DNA of 64,000 nucleotides from Pseudomonadota bacterium (GCA_021325025.1 JAJPHZ010000015.1:1-64000); one strand, 5' to 3'; shown: positions 10,305-19,178, counted from the first letter of the stretch. The notes: generated from the letters alone by a model not told the origin. Made by a program: numbers and translations.

Positions 10305-11509
10305 ACCCCGGCCGCCTTGATGATCGTCGGGCCGTCGTGTTTGGGGATGCGCGGGGCGGGCTTGCGCTTCATCGCCCGCTCCACCATCGGCTCGACGATC
10401 GCGGCTTTTTGCTTGGCGCGTTTCGCTTCGCGCTCCTTGAACTCGGGCAGCACCTCGCGGCCGAGCAGTTCCATCGCCTCGCAGATGTCCTCGTGGCGGT
10501 AGTTGGACAACTGGCCCATCAGGCCGACCTGGTCGGCGCCCGCCTCCTCGTAGGCGCGCAGCTTGTGGCGCACGAACTCGAGCGTGCCGACGCATTGATT
10601 GCCCGGCTTGCCGTACAGATGCGGAAAGGCCTTTTGCAGGTCGATGGGATTTTTCTGGAACTTCTCCCAGATGCTGGTCTTGCCCGGCTCGTGCTCGCCG
10701 TCGCCAAAGAAATGCGAGGAGGCGTGCAGGAAGAAGTGCTCGGAGCCGCGCAGCATCTGGTGCAGCCGCTCCTCGGTGCGCGCCGTCATGAACGGGGCGA
10801 CAAAGAAAATGTTGGGATTGACCGCGAAGCCGATCGGCTCGCATTCGTTGGCGAGGCTGTTGTAGTAGCTGTCGACCAGCGGCTTGATCTCTTCGGGGGG
10901 AACAAAGGTGATGGTCAGCGAGCCCATTCCGAGCTGCGCGGCCATGTTGATCGTCTCGGGCTTGGAGGCGGCCAGCCACAGCGGCGGATGCGGCTTCTGC
11001 AGCGGCTTGGGAATCACGTTACGCACCGGCATCCTGAAGTGCTTGCCCTCGTAGCCCTGGAACGGCACCTCGACCATCATGCGGCAGACCGCCTCCAGTC
11101 CTTCGCGCCATTTCTCGCGCTTCTCCGCCCGCACCTGGCAAAAGCCGCCCAGTTCGGTTTCCGAAGAGGACTCGCCGCTGCCGAAATCCAACCGTCCGTC
11201 GCTGACCAGGTCGAGCGCGCCCAGCCGTTCGGCGACGCGCGCGGGATGGTTGTAGCCGGGCGAGGTCAGCACCACGCCGTGGCCCAAACGGATGTTCTTG
11301 GTGCGCTGGCTGCACGCGGTCAGAAAGATCTCGGGCGCCGAACAATGCGCATACTCCTCCAGGAAGTGATGTTCGACCGCCCAGATGTAATCGAAGCCCA
11401 GCTTGTCGGCCAATTCAGCCTGCTCGATCGCTTCCTTGTAGACGCGATGCTCGGATTGCGCGTCCCACGGACGCGGCAGCTGCAATTCGAAAAAGAACCC
11501 CAGTTTCAT
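10298..11509 (-). CDS. LLM-class flavin-dependent oxidoreductase
   Basis: 403 aa, bacterial luciferase-like TIM-barrel family using FMNH2 or F420H2. Motifs are IWAVEHHFLEEYAHCSAPE near residue 43, IRLGHGVVLTS near 73, RVAERLGALDLVSDGRLDFGSG near 90-115 and KPLQKPHPPLWLA near 170. The luciferase EHHF signature and the length favour the FMN-dependent monooxygenase branch, but cofactor and substrate are unassigned. The C-terminal ~60 residues are Lys/Arg-rich. A very strong ribosome site (GGAGGAAGG) precedes ATG 11509. It is one of three LLM genes in this window, none a close copy of another. Confidence 0.88.
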   Translation of the reverse strand: MKLGFFFELQLPRPWDAQSEHRVYKEAIEQAELADKLGFDYIWAVEHHFLEEYAHCSAPEIFLTACSQRTKNIRLGHGVVLTSPGYNHPARVAERLGALDLVSDGRLDFGSGESSSETELGGFCQVRAEKREKWREGLEAVCRMMVEVPFQGYEGKHFRMPVRNVIPKPLQKPHPPLWLAASKPETINMAAQLGMGSLTITFVPPEEIKPLVDSYYNSLANECEPIGFAVNPNIFFVAPFMTARTEERLHQMLRGSEHFFLHASSHFFGDGEHEPGKTSIWEKFQKNPIDLQKAFPHLYGKPGNQCVGTLEFVRHKLRAYEEAGADQVGLMGQLSNYRHEDICEAMELLGREVLPEFKEREAKRAKQKAAIVEPMVERAMKRKPAPRIPKHDGPTIIKAAGVY

Positions 11510-11958
11510 TTCCTTCCTCCGGCGCTGGCCGATTCGCCGCCCAGGCCCTGTTTGAACTAGCGCTCAGATCATTTTAGTGCAAGCAGTGCAGGGCACTGCC
11601 CGGCACCATGTCCGCTGTCTGGCGACGAGATTGGACCTTCCATCATCAGCGGTTCCGGTTTGGCGACCTGTGGGGCCTGGTCGCAAATTGGTTCATCAAG
11701 TGCGTTTGATGAGTTCGGACAACGTAGCCGCTAACGCACCGGGTATAGGTTGCCGCCAAGTGACCGAACATAGGTCGTTCCCTCAGCACCCGCTTGGTTG
11801 CCTTCTTATCAGGCCAAGAGCACCGTCGGCGGCGTGCCTGACCCACGCCATAGCCGCGCGCTGGAAGGTCGCCGATGGGGGTGCCAACGACTTGCAGACC
11901 TGCCAGTCCGTCGGAATCATCGCTATGCTGAAATCAGCCGAGGCCAATCGGTCGCACC
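11510..11958. other. Gene-free region between the LLM gene and the lyase gene
   Basis: 449 bp of divergent intergenic DNA that should hold both promoters. The clearest structure is a tight inverted repeat, GCAGTGC/GCACTGC with a 3-nt loop at 11583-11599, possibly an operator. I looked for a TnaC-like leader peptide (short ORF with Trp and Pro codons) upstream of the lyase and found none. No RNA gene was seen. Confidence 0.4.
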
Positions 11959-13308
11959 ATGAAAACCATCATCGAACCCTTTCGTATCAAAAGCGTGGAG
12001 CCGCTACGCCATACGACACGCGAGGAGCGCGAGCAGCTAATCAAAAAGGCCGGCTACAACCTGTTTCTGCTCGAAGCCAAGGACGTGTTGATCGATCTGC
12101 TCACCGATTCGGGGACCTCGGCGATGTCCACCGAGCAGTGGGCGGCGATGATGCGCGGGGATGAATCCTACGCCGGCAGCGCCAGCTTCTTCCGCATGCA
12201 ACGGGTCGCGCAGGATCTGATGGGCTTTCGCCACGTGATCCCCACCCATCAGGGACGCGCCGCCGAGCGCATCCTGTTCAGCGTCATGTGCCGGCCCGGG
12301 CAGGTGGTGCCCAACAACACCCATTTCGACACTACCCGCGCCAATATCGAATTTGCTGGTGCGCGCGCTGTCGATCTGCCGGTGGCTGAGGCGGCGGACA
12401 CGCAGGCGCGTCTGCCGTTTAAGGGCAACATGGACGTGGCCGCGCTGGAGAAGCTGATCGAAACTGAGGGCGCCCATCGAATCCCGCTGATCATGGTGAC
12501 GGTTACCAACAATTCCGGCGGCGGGCAGCCGGTTTCGATGCGCAACCTGGAAGCGGTGCGGGCCGTCGCGACGCGCCATCGCATCCCGTTCTACCTCGAT
12601 GCCTGCCGCTTTGCCGAAAACGCCTGGCTGATCCGCGAGCGCGAAGCCGAATATCACAACTGGGCGCCGCGCGAGATCGCGCGCAAGATGTTTTCGCTGG
12701 CCGACGGATGCACGTTCTCGGCCAAGAAGGATGCGTTTGCCAATATCGGCGGGATGCTGTGCACCAACGACGATCGGCTGGCGGCGCAGGAAACCAACCT
12801 TTTGATTCTGACCGAAGGATTTCCCACTTACGGCGGTCTGGCCGGACGCGACCTGGAAGCGATCGCCGTGGGCCTGGAGGAAATTCTCGACCCCGACTAC
12901 CTGCGCTACCGTATCGCGTCGACCGCCTACCTGGGACGCCACATCGCCGACCATGGCGTGCCGATAGTCGAGCCGCCCGGCGGCCACGCCATCTATATCG
13001 ACGCGGCGCGGATGCTGCCGCATATTCCGCGTGCGCAGTTTCCAGGACAGGCGCTGGCCGTCGAGCTGTATCGCCATGCCGGAATCCGCTCGGTGGAGAT
13101 CGGCTCGGTGATGTTCGGCGCGGCGGCGCGCCACGAACTGCTGCGCCTGGCGATCCCGCGCCGCGTCTATACGCAAAGCCACATCGATTACGTGGTCGAG
13201 GCGATCCTGGAAGTCAACGCCAATCGCCAAAACATCCGCGGGATGCGGATCGTGGAGGAGCCGCCCTTCCTGCGCCATTTCAGCGCCCGCTTCGACTGGG
13301 CCGGTTGA
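11959..13308 (+). CDS. tnaA: Tryptophanase-type beta-eliminating lyase (tryptophanase/tyrosine phenol-lyase family)
   Basis: 449 aa PLP enzyme of the aromatic amino acid beta-lyase family. Predicted reaction: L-tryptophan to indole, pyruvate and ammonia. The PLP lysine is Lys257 in SAKKDAF and the conserved active-site Tyr is Tyr71 in DESYAGS. Overall wording, for example EPFRIKSVE, the AGYN segment and GVPIVEPPGGHA, looks closer to tyrosine phenol-lyase. However, the residues that separate the two activities are tryptophanase-like: Asp124 (Thr in TPL), Ile381 (Arg in TPL) and His440 (Phe in TPL). I therefore favour tryptophanase. Those family residue assignments are from memory of known structures. 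The ribosome site before ATG 11959 is weak. MaoC-like genes follow 76 bp downstream. Confidence 0.87.
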   Translation: MKTIIEPFRIKSVEPLRHTTREEREQLIKKAGYNLFLLEAKDVLIDLLTDSGTSAMSTEQWAAMMRGDESYAGSASFFRMQRVAQDLMGFRHVIPTHQGRAAERILFSVMCRPGQVVPNNTHFDTTRANIEFAGARAVDLPVAEAADTQARLPFKGNMDVAALEKLIETEGAHRIPLIMVTVTNNSGGGQPVSMRNLEAVRAVATRHRIPFYLDACRFAENAWLIREREAEYHNWAPREIARKMFSLADGCTFSAKKDAFANIGGMLCTNDDRLAAQETNLLILTEGFPTYGGLAGRDLEAIAVGLEEILDPDYLRYRIASTAYLGRHIADHGVPIVEPPGGHAIYIDAARMLPHIPRAQFPGQALAVELYRHAGIRSVEIGSVMFGAAARHELLRLAIPRRVYTQSHIDYVVEAILEVNANRQNIRGMRIVEEPPFLRHFSARFDWAG

Positions 13309-13384
13309 TCGCGCCGGACCATCACGTCGCGGCTGCTTTGCGCTATGATGCGGCGCAGCAAAGGCACGGCGGAGGACATCGGCG

Positions 13385-13876
13385 ATGGCAGAACAGGCCG
13401 ACACCCTGGTCACCCCGGACATGATCAGGAACAAGGGGGTGTGGGGCAGGGAGGTGGTATCCTACCCGGTTTCGGTATCGGACATCCGCAAGTGGGCAAT
13501 CGCGGTCTACTGGCCGCACACGCCGCCGCGCCTGTTCTGGGACGAGCAGTATGCGCGCACCACGCGATGGGGCGGCATCATCGCACCGCAGGACTTCAAT
13601 CCCTTCGCCTGGCCGGTCAAAAGCCCGACGCTGCCGGAGTTCGCGATGCCGCGCGAGGGCGGCAAGGGCCGGCGCGGGATGAACGGCGGTCAGACCGACA
13701 CCTATTTCGTGCCGATGCGCCCGGGCGACGTGATCCGCGCGCGTACCCGCCTGCGCGACTGGAACGAAAGGCCGACCCGCCTGGGACTGACGTTGTTTAT
13801 CTACACGGAAACGGAATGGTGGAACCAGGACAATCAACTGGTCAAACGCCACATCCAGAACTTCATCCGCTACTGA
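13385..13876 (+). CDS. MaoC-like/FAS1-type dehydratase N-terminal domain protein
   Basis: 163 aa hot-dog-fold protein of the N-terminal MaoC-like (FAS1/HTD2-type) dehydratase group. Supporting parts are the N-terminal SYPVSVSDIRKWAIAVYW, the WGGIIAPQDFNPFAWP loop and the NGGQTDTYFVPMRPGDVIRA strand. Such proteins usually lack the complete catalytic pair and dimerise with a second hot-dog subunit to make an enoyl-CoA hydratase or hydroxyacyl dehydratase. The second subunit is encoded 11 bp downstream, which fits this model. GGAGG precedes ATG 13385 by ~10 bp. Confidence 0.82.
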   Translation: MAEQADTLVTPDMIRNKGVWGREVVSYPVSVSDIRKWAIAVYWPHTPPRLFWDEQYARTTRWGGIIAPQDFNPFAWPVKSPTLPEFAMPREGGKGRRGMNGGQTDTYFVPMRPGDVIRARTRLRDWNERPTRLGLTLFIYTETEWWNQDNQLVKRHIQNFIRY

Positions 13877-13887
13877 GGACACGCGCC

Positions 13888-14322
13888 ATGGCAGTCAACG
13901 TCTACTTCGAGGACATCCGCATCGGCGACCAGGTTCCAGCCTGGTCGCGCAAGACCGACTTCATGAACTGGAACCGCTACGCCGCCGTCAACGACGAGTT
14001 CATCTATATACACATGGACGACGAGGCGGGGCGGGCAGCCGCCAATCCGCAGGGCGCGTTCGGGATGGGCAACCTGCGCTTCGCCTATATTCTGAATGCG
14101 CTGCGCGACTGGCTGGGGGACGAGACCGAAATTCGCGAACTATACTGCGAGTTCCGCGCCATCAATCAGAAAAACGACGTGCTGACGGTAACCGGCACGG
14201 TAGCCGACAAACGCGTCGAGGAGGGGGAAAACCGCGTCTATCTCGACGTCGACGTGGTCAATCAGAACGGTGTCAAGACCACGCCCGGCCAAGCGATCGT
14301 GGTGCTCCCCAGTCGCGGCTGA
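13888..14322 (+). CDS. MaoC-family dehydratase (hot-dog), partner subunit
   Basis: 144 aa from ATG 13888, 11 bp after the preceding hot-dog gene. The hydratase-like segment YAAVNDEFIYIHMDDEAGRAA carries Asp and His in the region of the R-specific hydratase motif, but with one extra residue compared with the usual D-x-N-P-x-H spacing. AFGMGNLRFAYILNAL follows. Most likely it forms a heteromer with the preceding protein and hydrates a 2-enoyl-CoA. The acyl substrate is unknown. Glutaryl-CoA dehydrogenase is encoded just beyond, in convergent orientation, and could supply an enoyl-CoA; this is inference. Confidence 0.82.
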   Translation: MAVNVYFEDIRIGDQVPAWSRKTDFMNWNRYAAVNDEFIYIHMDDEAGRAAANPQGAFGMGNLRFAYILNALRDWLGDETEIRELYCEFRAINQKNDVLTVTGTVADKRVEEGENRVYLDVDVVNQNGVKTTPGQAIVVLPSRG

Positions 14323-14327
14323 ACGGC

Positions 14328-14714
14328 CTACTGCGGTTTGCCGGGGACGCCGGGGGCGCGCAGTTCGATGGTGTTGCCGTCGGGGTCGTGCACCCACAGC
14401 AACGCGCCGAAGCCGTCCATCTTCATCTCGCGGAATTCGATGCCGCGCTCCCGCAGCGCCGTCTTGGCCGCTTCGTAGTCCTCCACCTCGATCGCAACGT
14501 GGGGCCCGGTCGGATCGATATCGTTGCCGCGCATCGGATTGTCAGCCGCAATGATATGCAGGGCGCTGTCCCCGATTGCGTACCAGGCGCCGCCGATGCC
14601 CATCTGGGGACGGGCAATCTGCTTGAGCCCGATGACGTTTTCGTAAAAGTCGCAGGCCTTCTCTACGTTGGTCACGCGAAATGCCGCGTGGTTGAGAGCC
14701 TTCGCCCGGGTCAT
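14328..14714 (-). CDS. VOC-family (glyoxalase-like) protein
   Basis: 128 aa from ATG 14714, chosen because a strong GGAGGT site lies 6 bp upstream; an extended frame to 14825 has no such site. Two beta-alpha-beta-beta-beta modules are visible: LNHAAFRVTNVEKACDFYENVIGL at the start and HVAIEVEDYEAAKTALRERG, then LLWVHDPDGNTIEL, at the end. The last motif holds the usual metal-ligand Glu. It lies downstream of the acyl-CoA dehydrogenase gene on the same strand (107 bp), so a shared pathway is possible. Exact reaction unknown. Confidence 0.84.
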   Translation of the reverse strand: MTRAKALNHAAFRVTNVEKACDFYENVIGLKQIARPQMGIGGAWYAIGDSALHIIAADNPMRGNDIDPTGPHVAIEVEDYEAAKTALRERGIEFREMKMDGFGALLWVHDPDGNTIELRAPGVPGKPQ

Positions 14715-14821
14715 CACGTTACCTCCCGGCTGTGAGATTAGCCAATTGAGCGCATCGACCGTCGGGCTGCGCCGCAAGCTGTATAGCACGCGGCGCGCGC
14801 CGCGGTTAAGCTGCGCCCTTC

Positions 14822-15991
14822 TCAATCAAACGCCGACATCCCGGTGATGTCGCGGCCCAGGATCAGGGTATGGACGTCAAAGGTGCCCTCGTAGGTGTTG
14901 ACTGTCTCCAGGTTGAGCATGTGGCGGATGACCGGGTACTCGTTGACGATCCCGTTGGCACCCAGCATGTCGCGTGCCATCCGTGCGATTTCCAGCGCCT
15001 GGCCGACGTTGTTGCGCTTGGCAAACGACACCTGCTCCTGACGCATCTTGCCCTGATCCTTGAGGTGGGCCAGGCGCAGACAGATCATCTGCGCCTTGGT
15101 GATCTCAGTGAGCATCGTGACCAGCTTGTTCTGCACGAGCTGATAGCCGGCCAGCGGGCGTGAGAATTGCTGGCGCGATTTCACGTACTCCAGCGCGCAT
15201 CGATAGCATGAACGCGCCGCACCCACCGCGCCCCAGGCGATTCCGTAGCGAGCCTGGGTCAGGCAGGCCAGCGCGGCGCGCAAGCCGCGCGCCTCGGGCA
15301 GCCGCTCGCTGTCGTCCAGCCGCACGTCGTCGAAGGTCAGCTCCGAGGTGATCGAGGCGCGCATCGAAAACTTGCCCTTGATGTTGCGTGTGGCAAACCC
15401 CGGCTTGCCTTTTTCGACCAGGAAACCCGCGACCCCCTCGTCCACTTTGGCCCACACGATCGCCACGTCGGCGATCGAGCCGTTGGTGATCCAGCGCTTG
15501 GTGCCGTTGAGCACCCAGCCGCCCCCGTCGCGCCTGGCGCGCGTCTCCATCCCGGCCGGATCGGAGCCATGGTCGGGCTCGGTCAGGCCGAAGCAGCCGA
15601 TCAGCTTGCCCTGCGCCATCTCGGGCAGGTAGCGGCGCTTTTGTTCTTCGGAACCGAAGGCGTAGATCGCGTACATCGACAGCGCGCTCTGGACCGAGGC
15701 AAAGGAGCGCAGGCCGGAGTCGCCCGCTTCCAGCTCCTGCATGATCAACCCATAAGCTACGTTGTTCATCCCGGCGCATCCGTAACCCTTCATGTTGGCG
15801 CCAAAAAATCCCAGCTCTGCCATCCGGGGCACGAGCAGGAGAGGAAAAGTTTCGCGGGCGAAATGGGTTTCAATCTCGGGCAGGACCTCGCGGGCCACGA
15901 ACTGCTTGACCGTCTCGCGGGTCATGCGTTCTTCGGGCGTAAGCAGGTCGTCGAGGCTGAAATAATCTAGGTCGTCAAGTATTTGCGGCAT
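14822..15991 (-). CDS. gcdH: Acyl-CoA dehydrogenase, glutaryl-CoA dehydrogenase type
   Basis: 389 aa FAD enzyme expected to oxidise and decarboxylate glutaryl-CoA to crotonyl-CoA in lysine, tryptophan or aromatic breakdown. It has the acyl-CoA dehydrogenase layout: helical N-domain, beta-domain with CFGLTEPDHGSDPAGM, and helical C-domain. The catalytic Glu lies in NTYEGTFDVHTLILGR, the form typical of glutaryl-CoA dehydrogenases, and VQSALSM is also subfamily-like. A non-decarboxylating relative cannot be excluded. It is divergent from the LysR gene with a palindrome between them, and a VOC gene follows. Confidence 0.88.
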   Translation of the reverse strand: MPQILDDLDYFSLDDLLTPEERMTRETVKQFVAREVLPEIETHFARETFPLLLVPRMAELGFFGANMKGYGCAGMNNVAYGLIMQELEAGDSGLRSFASVQSALSMYAIYAFGSEEQKRRYLPEMAQGKLIGCFGLTEPDHGSDPAGMETRARRDGGGWVLNGTKRWITNGSIADVAIVWAKVDEGVAGFLVEKGKPGFATRNIKGKFSMRASITSELTFDDVRLDDSERLPEARGLRAALACLTQARYGIAWGAVGAARSCYRCALEYVKSRQQFSRPLAGYQLVQNKLVTMLTEITKAQMICLRLAHLKDQGKMRQEQVSFAKRNNVGQALEIARMARDMLGANGIVNEYPVIRHMLNLETVNTYEGTFDVHTLILGRDITGMSAFD

Positions 15992-16160
15992 TTTTCACCC
16001 AAAATGACGGTAGCTGCAGGTCGTCAACATTTCCGGCCCGCCGACTGCCAAGCCGCGGCCGACGCGTTTCGACGGCGCTGCGCGGCCCCGACTTTACCAT
16101 GGCTGGAGCGCCGATTCGCCATCCGGCCGCTGGTCGCCGGCTACTTGCGGACCGCTTGGT

Positions 16161-16179
16161 GTATCAGCTAAGCTTATAC
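16161..16179. promoter_or_regulatory. Palindromic LysR-type operator candidate
   Basis: A 19-bp near-perfect inverted repeat: arms GTATcAGCT and AGCTtATAC around a single A, with one mismatched pair. It ends 12 bp before the LysR start, in the 200-bp divergent region shared with the acyl-CoA dehydrogenase gene. LysR-type regulators commonly bind such T-N11-A palindromes, so this is a likely autoregulatory site and possibly a site for gcdH control. Confidence 0.55.
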
Positions 16180-16191
16180 GAAATTGGGGCC

Positions 16192-17169
16192 ATGCATATC
16201 GAAACGCTCAAGGTTTTTTGCGATATCATCGAAAGCGGCAGCTTTTCCTTCGCCGCGTCGCAGAACTTTGTCACCCAGTCCGCGGTGAGCCAGCAAGTTC
16301 GCAGCCTTGAGGAAAAATACGACTGCCGTCTTATAGAGCGCGGGCGCACCGGGGTCAAGCCGACCGACGCCGGGCAGTTGTTGTACAGCGCCGGCAAGGA
16401 AATCGTGCGCCGGTTCATGGAGTTGGAAAATCGGCTGCGCGAAATCGGCTCGGTGATCGGCGGGTCGATCCGCGTCGGCACGGTCTATAGTGTCGGGCTG
16501 CATGAACTACCCGCCTACCTGACCGAGTTTCTGCGCAGCTATCCCGCCGTCAATGTCCATCTTGAGTACCTGCGCGCCAACAAGATTTACGAGGATCTGA
16601 TCGAGGGCAAAATTGACCTCGGGGTGGTTGCCTATCCGGCCAAGCGCAGTCAAATCGTTTCGATTGCGTTTCGCCACGACGAATTGGTGCTGGTGGTGCC
16701 GCCCGACAGCCCACTGGCCAAGCAGAGCAAGGTCAGCTTCGGGCAGCTCGAAGGGCAGCGCTTCGTCGGTTACGAGCGCGATATCTCGACGCGCAAAGCC
16801 GTCGATCGAATCCTGCGCGACCATGGCGTCAAGCCTCATTACACGATGGAGTTCGACAACGTCGAGACCATCAAGCGTGCAGTGGAAATCGGACTGGGCG
16901 TAGCAATCGTGCCGCGGCTGACGGTTGACCACGAAACCGCGCGTGGCTCGCTCAAGATGCTGGAGTTCCAGGAAGGGGTCTTCACACGCCCGCTGGCGAT
17001 CATCTACAAGCGTGGACGCGAGCTTTCGCCCGCTGTTCGTAAGTTCATCGAGGTCCTGACCAGTAACCAGGCTCTGCCCAAGCAGCGGGCGGAACGCGCC
17101 GCGGCCGAGCGCGCGGCCATCGACAGCATCCGGCCCGAGCGCGAGAAAATCGAGAAAGCGGCATCCTGA
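16192..17169 (+). CDS. LysR-family transcriptional regulator
   Basis: 325 aa from ATG 16192, where homology starts (MHIETLKVFCDIIESGSFSFAA). The N-terminal winged helix-turn-helix spans residues 1-60 with VTQSAVSQQVRSLEEKY as the recognition region. The effector domain covers ~88-295, with IRVGTVYSVGLHELPAYLTEF and VVPPDSPLA. A Lys/Arg/Glu-rich tail of ~30 residues follows. It probably controls itself and the divergent gcdH through the palindrome just upstream. The inducer is unknown; an acyl-CoA or aromatic compound would fit the neighbours. Confidence 0.92.
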   Translation: MHIETLKVFCDIIESGSFSFAASQNFVTQSAVSQQVRSLEEKYDCRLIERGRTGVKPTDAGQLLYSAGKEIVRRFMELENRLREIGSVIGGSIRVGTVYSVGLHELPAYLTEFLRSYPAVNVHLEYLRANKIYEDLIEGKIDLGVVAYPAKRSQIVSIAFRHDELVLVVPPDSPLAKQSKVSFGQLEGQRFVGYERDISTRKAVDRILRDHGVKPHYTMEFDNVETIKRAVEIGLGVAIVPRLTVDHETARGSLKMLEFQEGVFTRPLAIIYKRGRELSPAVRKFIEVLTSNQALPKQRAERAAAERAAIDSIRPEREKIEKAAS

Positions 17170-17196
17170 GCCGGGGTGGCCGCTTGAGGCTCGGCT

Positions 17197-17736
17197 TCAG
17201 CGTTCGAACGTTCCCACCATTTCGGCGCTAGCCAGGATATGGCCCTGCATCGCCCGCTCGACATCCGGGGCGGTGGCCGATTGCGGCGTAATCGGGCTGT
17301 TCAGCGCATAGAGGCGGAAATGGTAATGATGGGGCGAGCCGGGCGGGGGACACGGACCTCCATAGCCAGTTTGGCCGAAGTCGTTGCGTCCCTGAACGGC
17401 GCCGCCCCGCATCGCCGGACCCCGCTGCACACCCGCCTCGAGATGCGTCGTCTGCGGCGGAATGTTGTAGACCACCCAATGGACGAACGTGCCCGCTGGC
17501 GCATCCGGGTCATCAACCACCAGTGCCAACGACTTGGTGCCGGCCGGCACGCCGCTGAAGCTGAGCGCGGGCGAGAGATTGTCACCCGCGCAGGTGTACT
17601 TGTCGGGGATCGGAGCTCCCGGCGCAAACGCCTCGGTGCGGATTTCCATCTTCGCTTGCGCCCCGACGCTGTGCGCCGCAAGGACTGCGGCGGCAACCAG
17701 CAGATACATCCAACCGCGCTTGCCAACCTGCGGCAT
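17197..17736 (-). CDS. YbhB/YbcL-family (PEBP/RKIP-like) exported protein
   Basis: 179 aa from ATG 17736; GGGAGG lies 5 bp upstream, which favours this over the GTG at 17742. A signal peptide covers ~1-27 (RGWMYLLVAAAVLAAHSVGA then QA). The PEBP fold is clear: FAPGAPIPDKYTCAGDNLSPAL, LALVVDDPDAPAGTFVHWVVYNI and YGGPCPPPGSPHHYHFRLYAL, which form the conserved ligand pocket. The bacterial family's role is poorly defined; a periplasmic ligand-binding role is possible. It is convergent with the LysR gene, 27 bp apart. Confidence 0.9.
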   Translation of the reverse strand: MPQVGKRGWMYLLVAAAVLAAHSVGAQAKMEIRTEAFAPGAPIPDKYTCAGDNLSPALSFSGVPAGTKSLALVVDDPDAPAGTFVHWVVYNIPPQTTHLEAGVQRGPAMRGGAVQGRNDFGQTGYGGPCPPPGSPHHYHFRLYALNSPITPQSATAPDVERAMQGHILASAEMVGTFER

Positions 17737-17791
17737 GAACACCTCCCACTCGTCTGAACTTCGCCGCTCCCGATTTTAGCCCGCCGCGATA

Positions 17792-19078
17792 TCAATCGCA
17801 CACCGGCCTGCGCAGCGCGCACGGCGAGCTATGGTCAGTCGCCGCCTCGCCGTTGCGATGCGCCAGCAACACGCCCAGTAGCAGGATCATGCACCACGTC
17901 TGAACGTGCCAACCGAGCAGGTTGTCGTATCGCGCTTTGCCCAACAGCCCGCGGTTAAGCACGAGCGCAAAGATGACGTAGAGGGAAAGCGCGGCCCTGG
18001 AGAAGATGCCAAATTCCCGGCAGGCCACGTAATCGGCCACAATCAGGTAAAGGGCGGGAATCGCCAGCACCAGATGCTGAATCCAGGTCACCGGCGACAG
18101 CAGGACGGACATGATCAACAATCCGCTCGCTTCGCGAAGCCATCGCCCTTCCAGACGCGGGCCATAGGGAGGTGCGGTGAACAGGCAAAACGCCGCGAGC
18201 AGCAGCGCCGCGGCAAGCGCGCCCGCAATCGCCGCCCGCGTCGGCACAAGGCCGGCGCGCGCGAGAAGATAGACCACGGCGGGCCTCAGCGCCTGGTTGC
18301 TGGTATTGCCGGCCCCGTAGTAGCGGGCGGCAGCGGCGTTGGCGCCGGCCGCGAAACCCGCGGCCGAAGCGGCCCATTCCCGCTGATGCAGCCACCAATT
18401 CGGCACACCCATCCGCACCATCGGCAGCGCCATCCACAATCCCGCCGCGGCCGTGGTCCAGGCGGCCAGACGCCACCGGCGCTTCCAAAGCAAAAAGGGT
18501 ATGAAGATGGCCGCGGTGGTCTTCAAGGCCGCGGCCGCGCCCAGGCATCCGCCGGCGCCGACCTCGCATCCCGCCCAGGCGTAATACATGCCGGCTGTGG
18601 CAAGGGCAAGCAGGATCAGGTTGGGTCCGCCGTCATCGAGGTCGCGAATTATGTAGTGCGCGGCGAGGAGCAACGTAAGCGTCGCGATCAGCCAGGTGCG
18701 GTCGCGCAAATCCGCCGCCGCGCCGCATACCATCGCGGCGAGCATCCGCAAGGTCAGCCATAAACCAGCCACCGCGATCGAGTAGAAGAGCAGGAATGCC
18801 AGCGGTTTCGGGATCGCCGAGAACATCGAGAAAAACATCGCGGCCGCGGGCAGATAGGGAAAATGCAGTCCGCCTCGGTACAGGTGCGTGCCGGCCAGGA
18901 AGCGGCGGCCGAATTCCATCGAGACGTCGAAATCGCCCGACTGATGGATGCGGCGCGCACTGACTACGATCAGGTCGATGGCCAGCAACAGGGCCGCGCC
19001 GGCGCACACGGCGCGCCGGTAACGATCAGATTGCCTGCACCGGGGATTGCCCATCGCTTTGAATCGAACCCCTGCCAT
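17792..19078 (-). CDS. Glycosyltransferase family 87 (DUF2029) membrane protein
   Basis: Polytopic GT-C glycosyltransferase resembling polyprenyl-phosphate-mannose-dependent alpha-mannosyltransferases. From ATG 19078 it is 428 aa; ATG 19054 is also possible. The longer frame to 19156 would leave only 22 bp to the divergent amt gene, so I reject it. An early periplasmic segment (SGDFDVSMEFGRRFLAGTHLY, then FPYLPAAAMFF) is typical of the family, and about ten membrane helices follow, with VTWIQHLVLAIPALYL near the end. Acceptor and sugar unknown; an envelope polysaccharide or lipid is likely. Confidence 0.82.
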   Translation of the reverse strand: MAGVRFKAMGNPRCRQSDRYRRAVCAGAALLLAIDLIVVSARRIHQSGDFDVSMEFGRRFLAGTHLYRGGLHFPYLPAAAMFFSMFSAIPKPLAFLLFYSIAVAGLWLTLRMLAAMVCGAAADLRDRTWLIATLTLLLAAHYIIRDLDDGGPNLILLALATAGMYYAWAGCEVGAGGCLGAAAALKTTAAIFIPFLLWKRRWRLAAWTTAAAGLWMALPMVRMGVPNWWLHQREWAASAAGFAAGANAAAARYYGAGNTSNQALRPAVVYLLARAGLVPTRAAIAGALAAALLLAAFCLFTAPPYGPRLEGRWLREASGLLIMSVLLSPVTWIQHLVLAIPALYLIVADYVACREFGIFSRAALSLYVIFALVLNRGLLGKARYDNLLGWHVQTWCMILLLGVLLAHRNGEAATDHSSPCALRRPVCD

Positions 19079-19178
19079 GCGCAGGGAACCTGCGTCAACC
19101 TTTCGATGATTTACGGGGGCGCGCCTACTTGAGCGAGCTCTGCGCTTTTGACACAAATCTCGCGGAGACCAGCAGGGG

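Noticed and set aside
11850..11958. Possible TnaC-type leader peptide before the tryptophanase-type gene
   Set aside because: The short frames there lack the Trp codon and the Trp-Asp-Pro pattern needed for indole-linked attenuation.
19050..19075. tRNA T-loop-like sequence (GGTTCGATTC on the minus strand)
   Set aside because: No matching T-stem, anticodon arm or acceptor stem surrounds it; it lies at the start of the GT87 gene.
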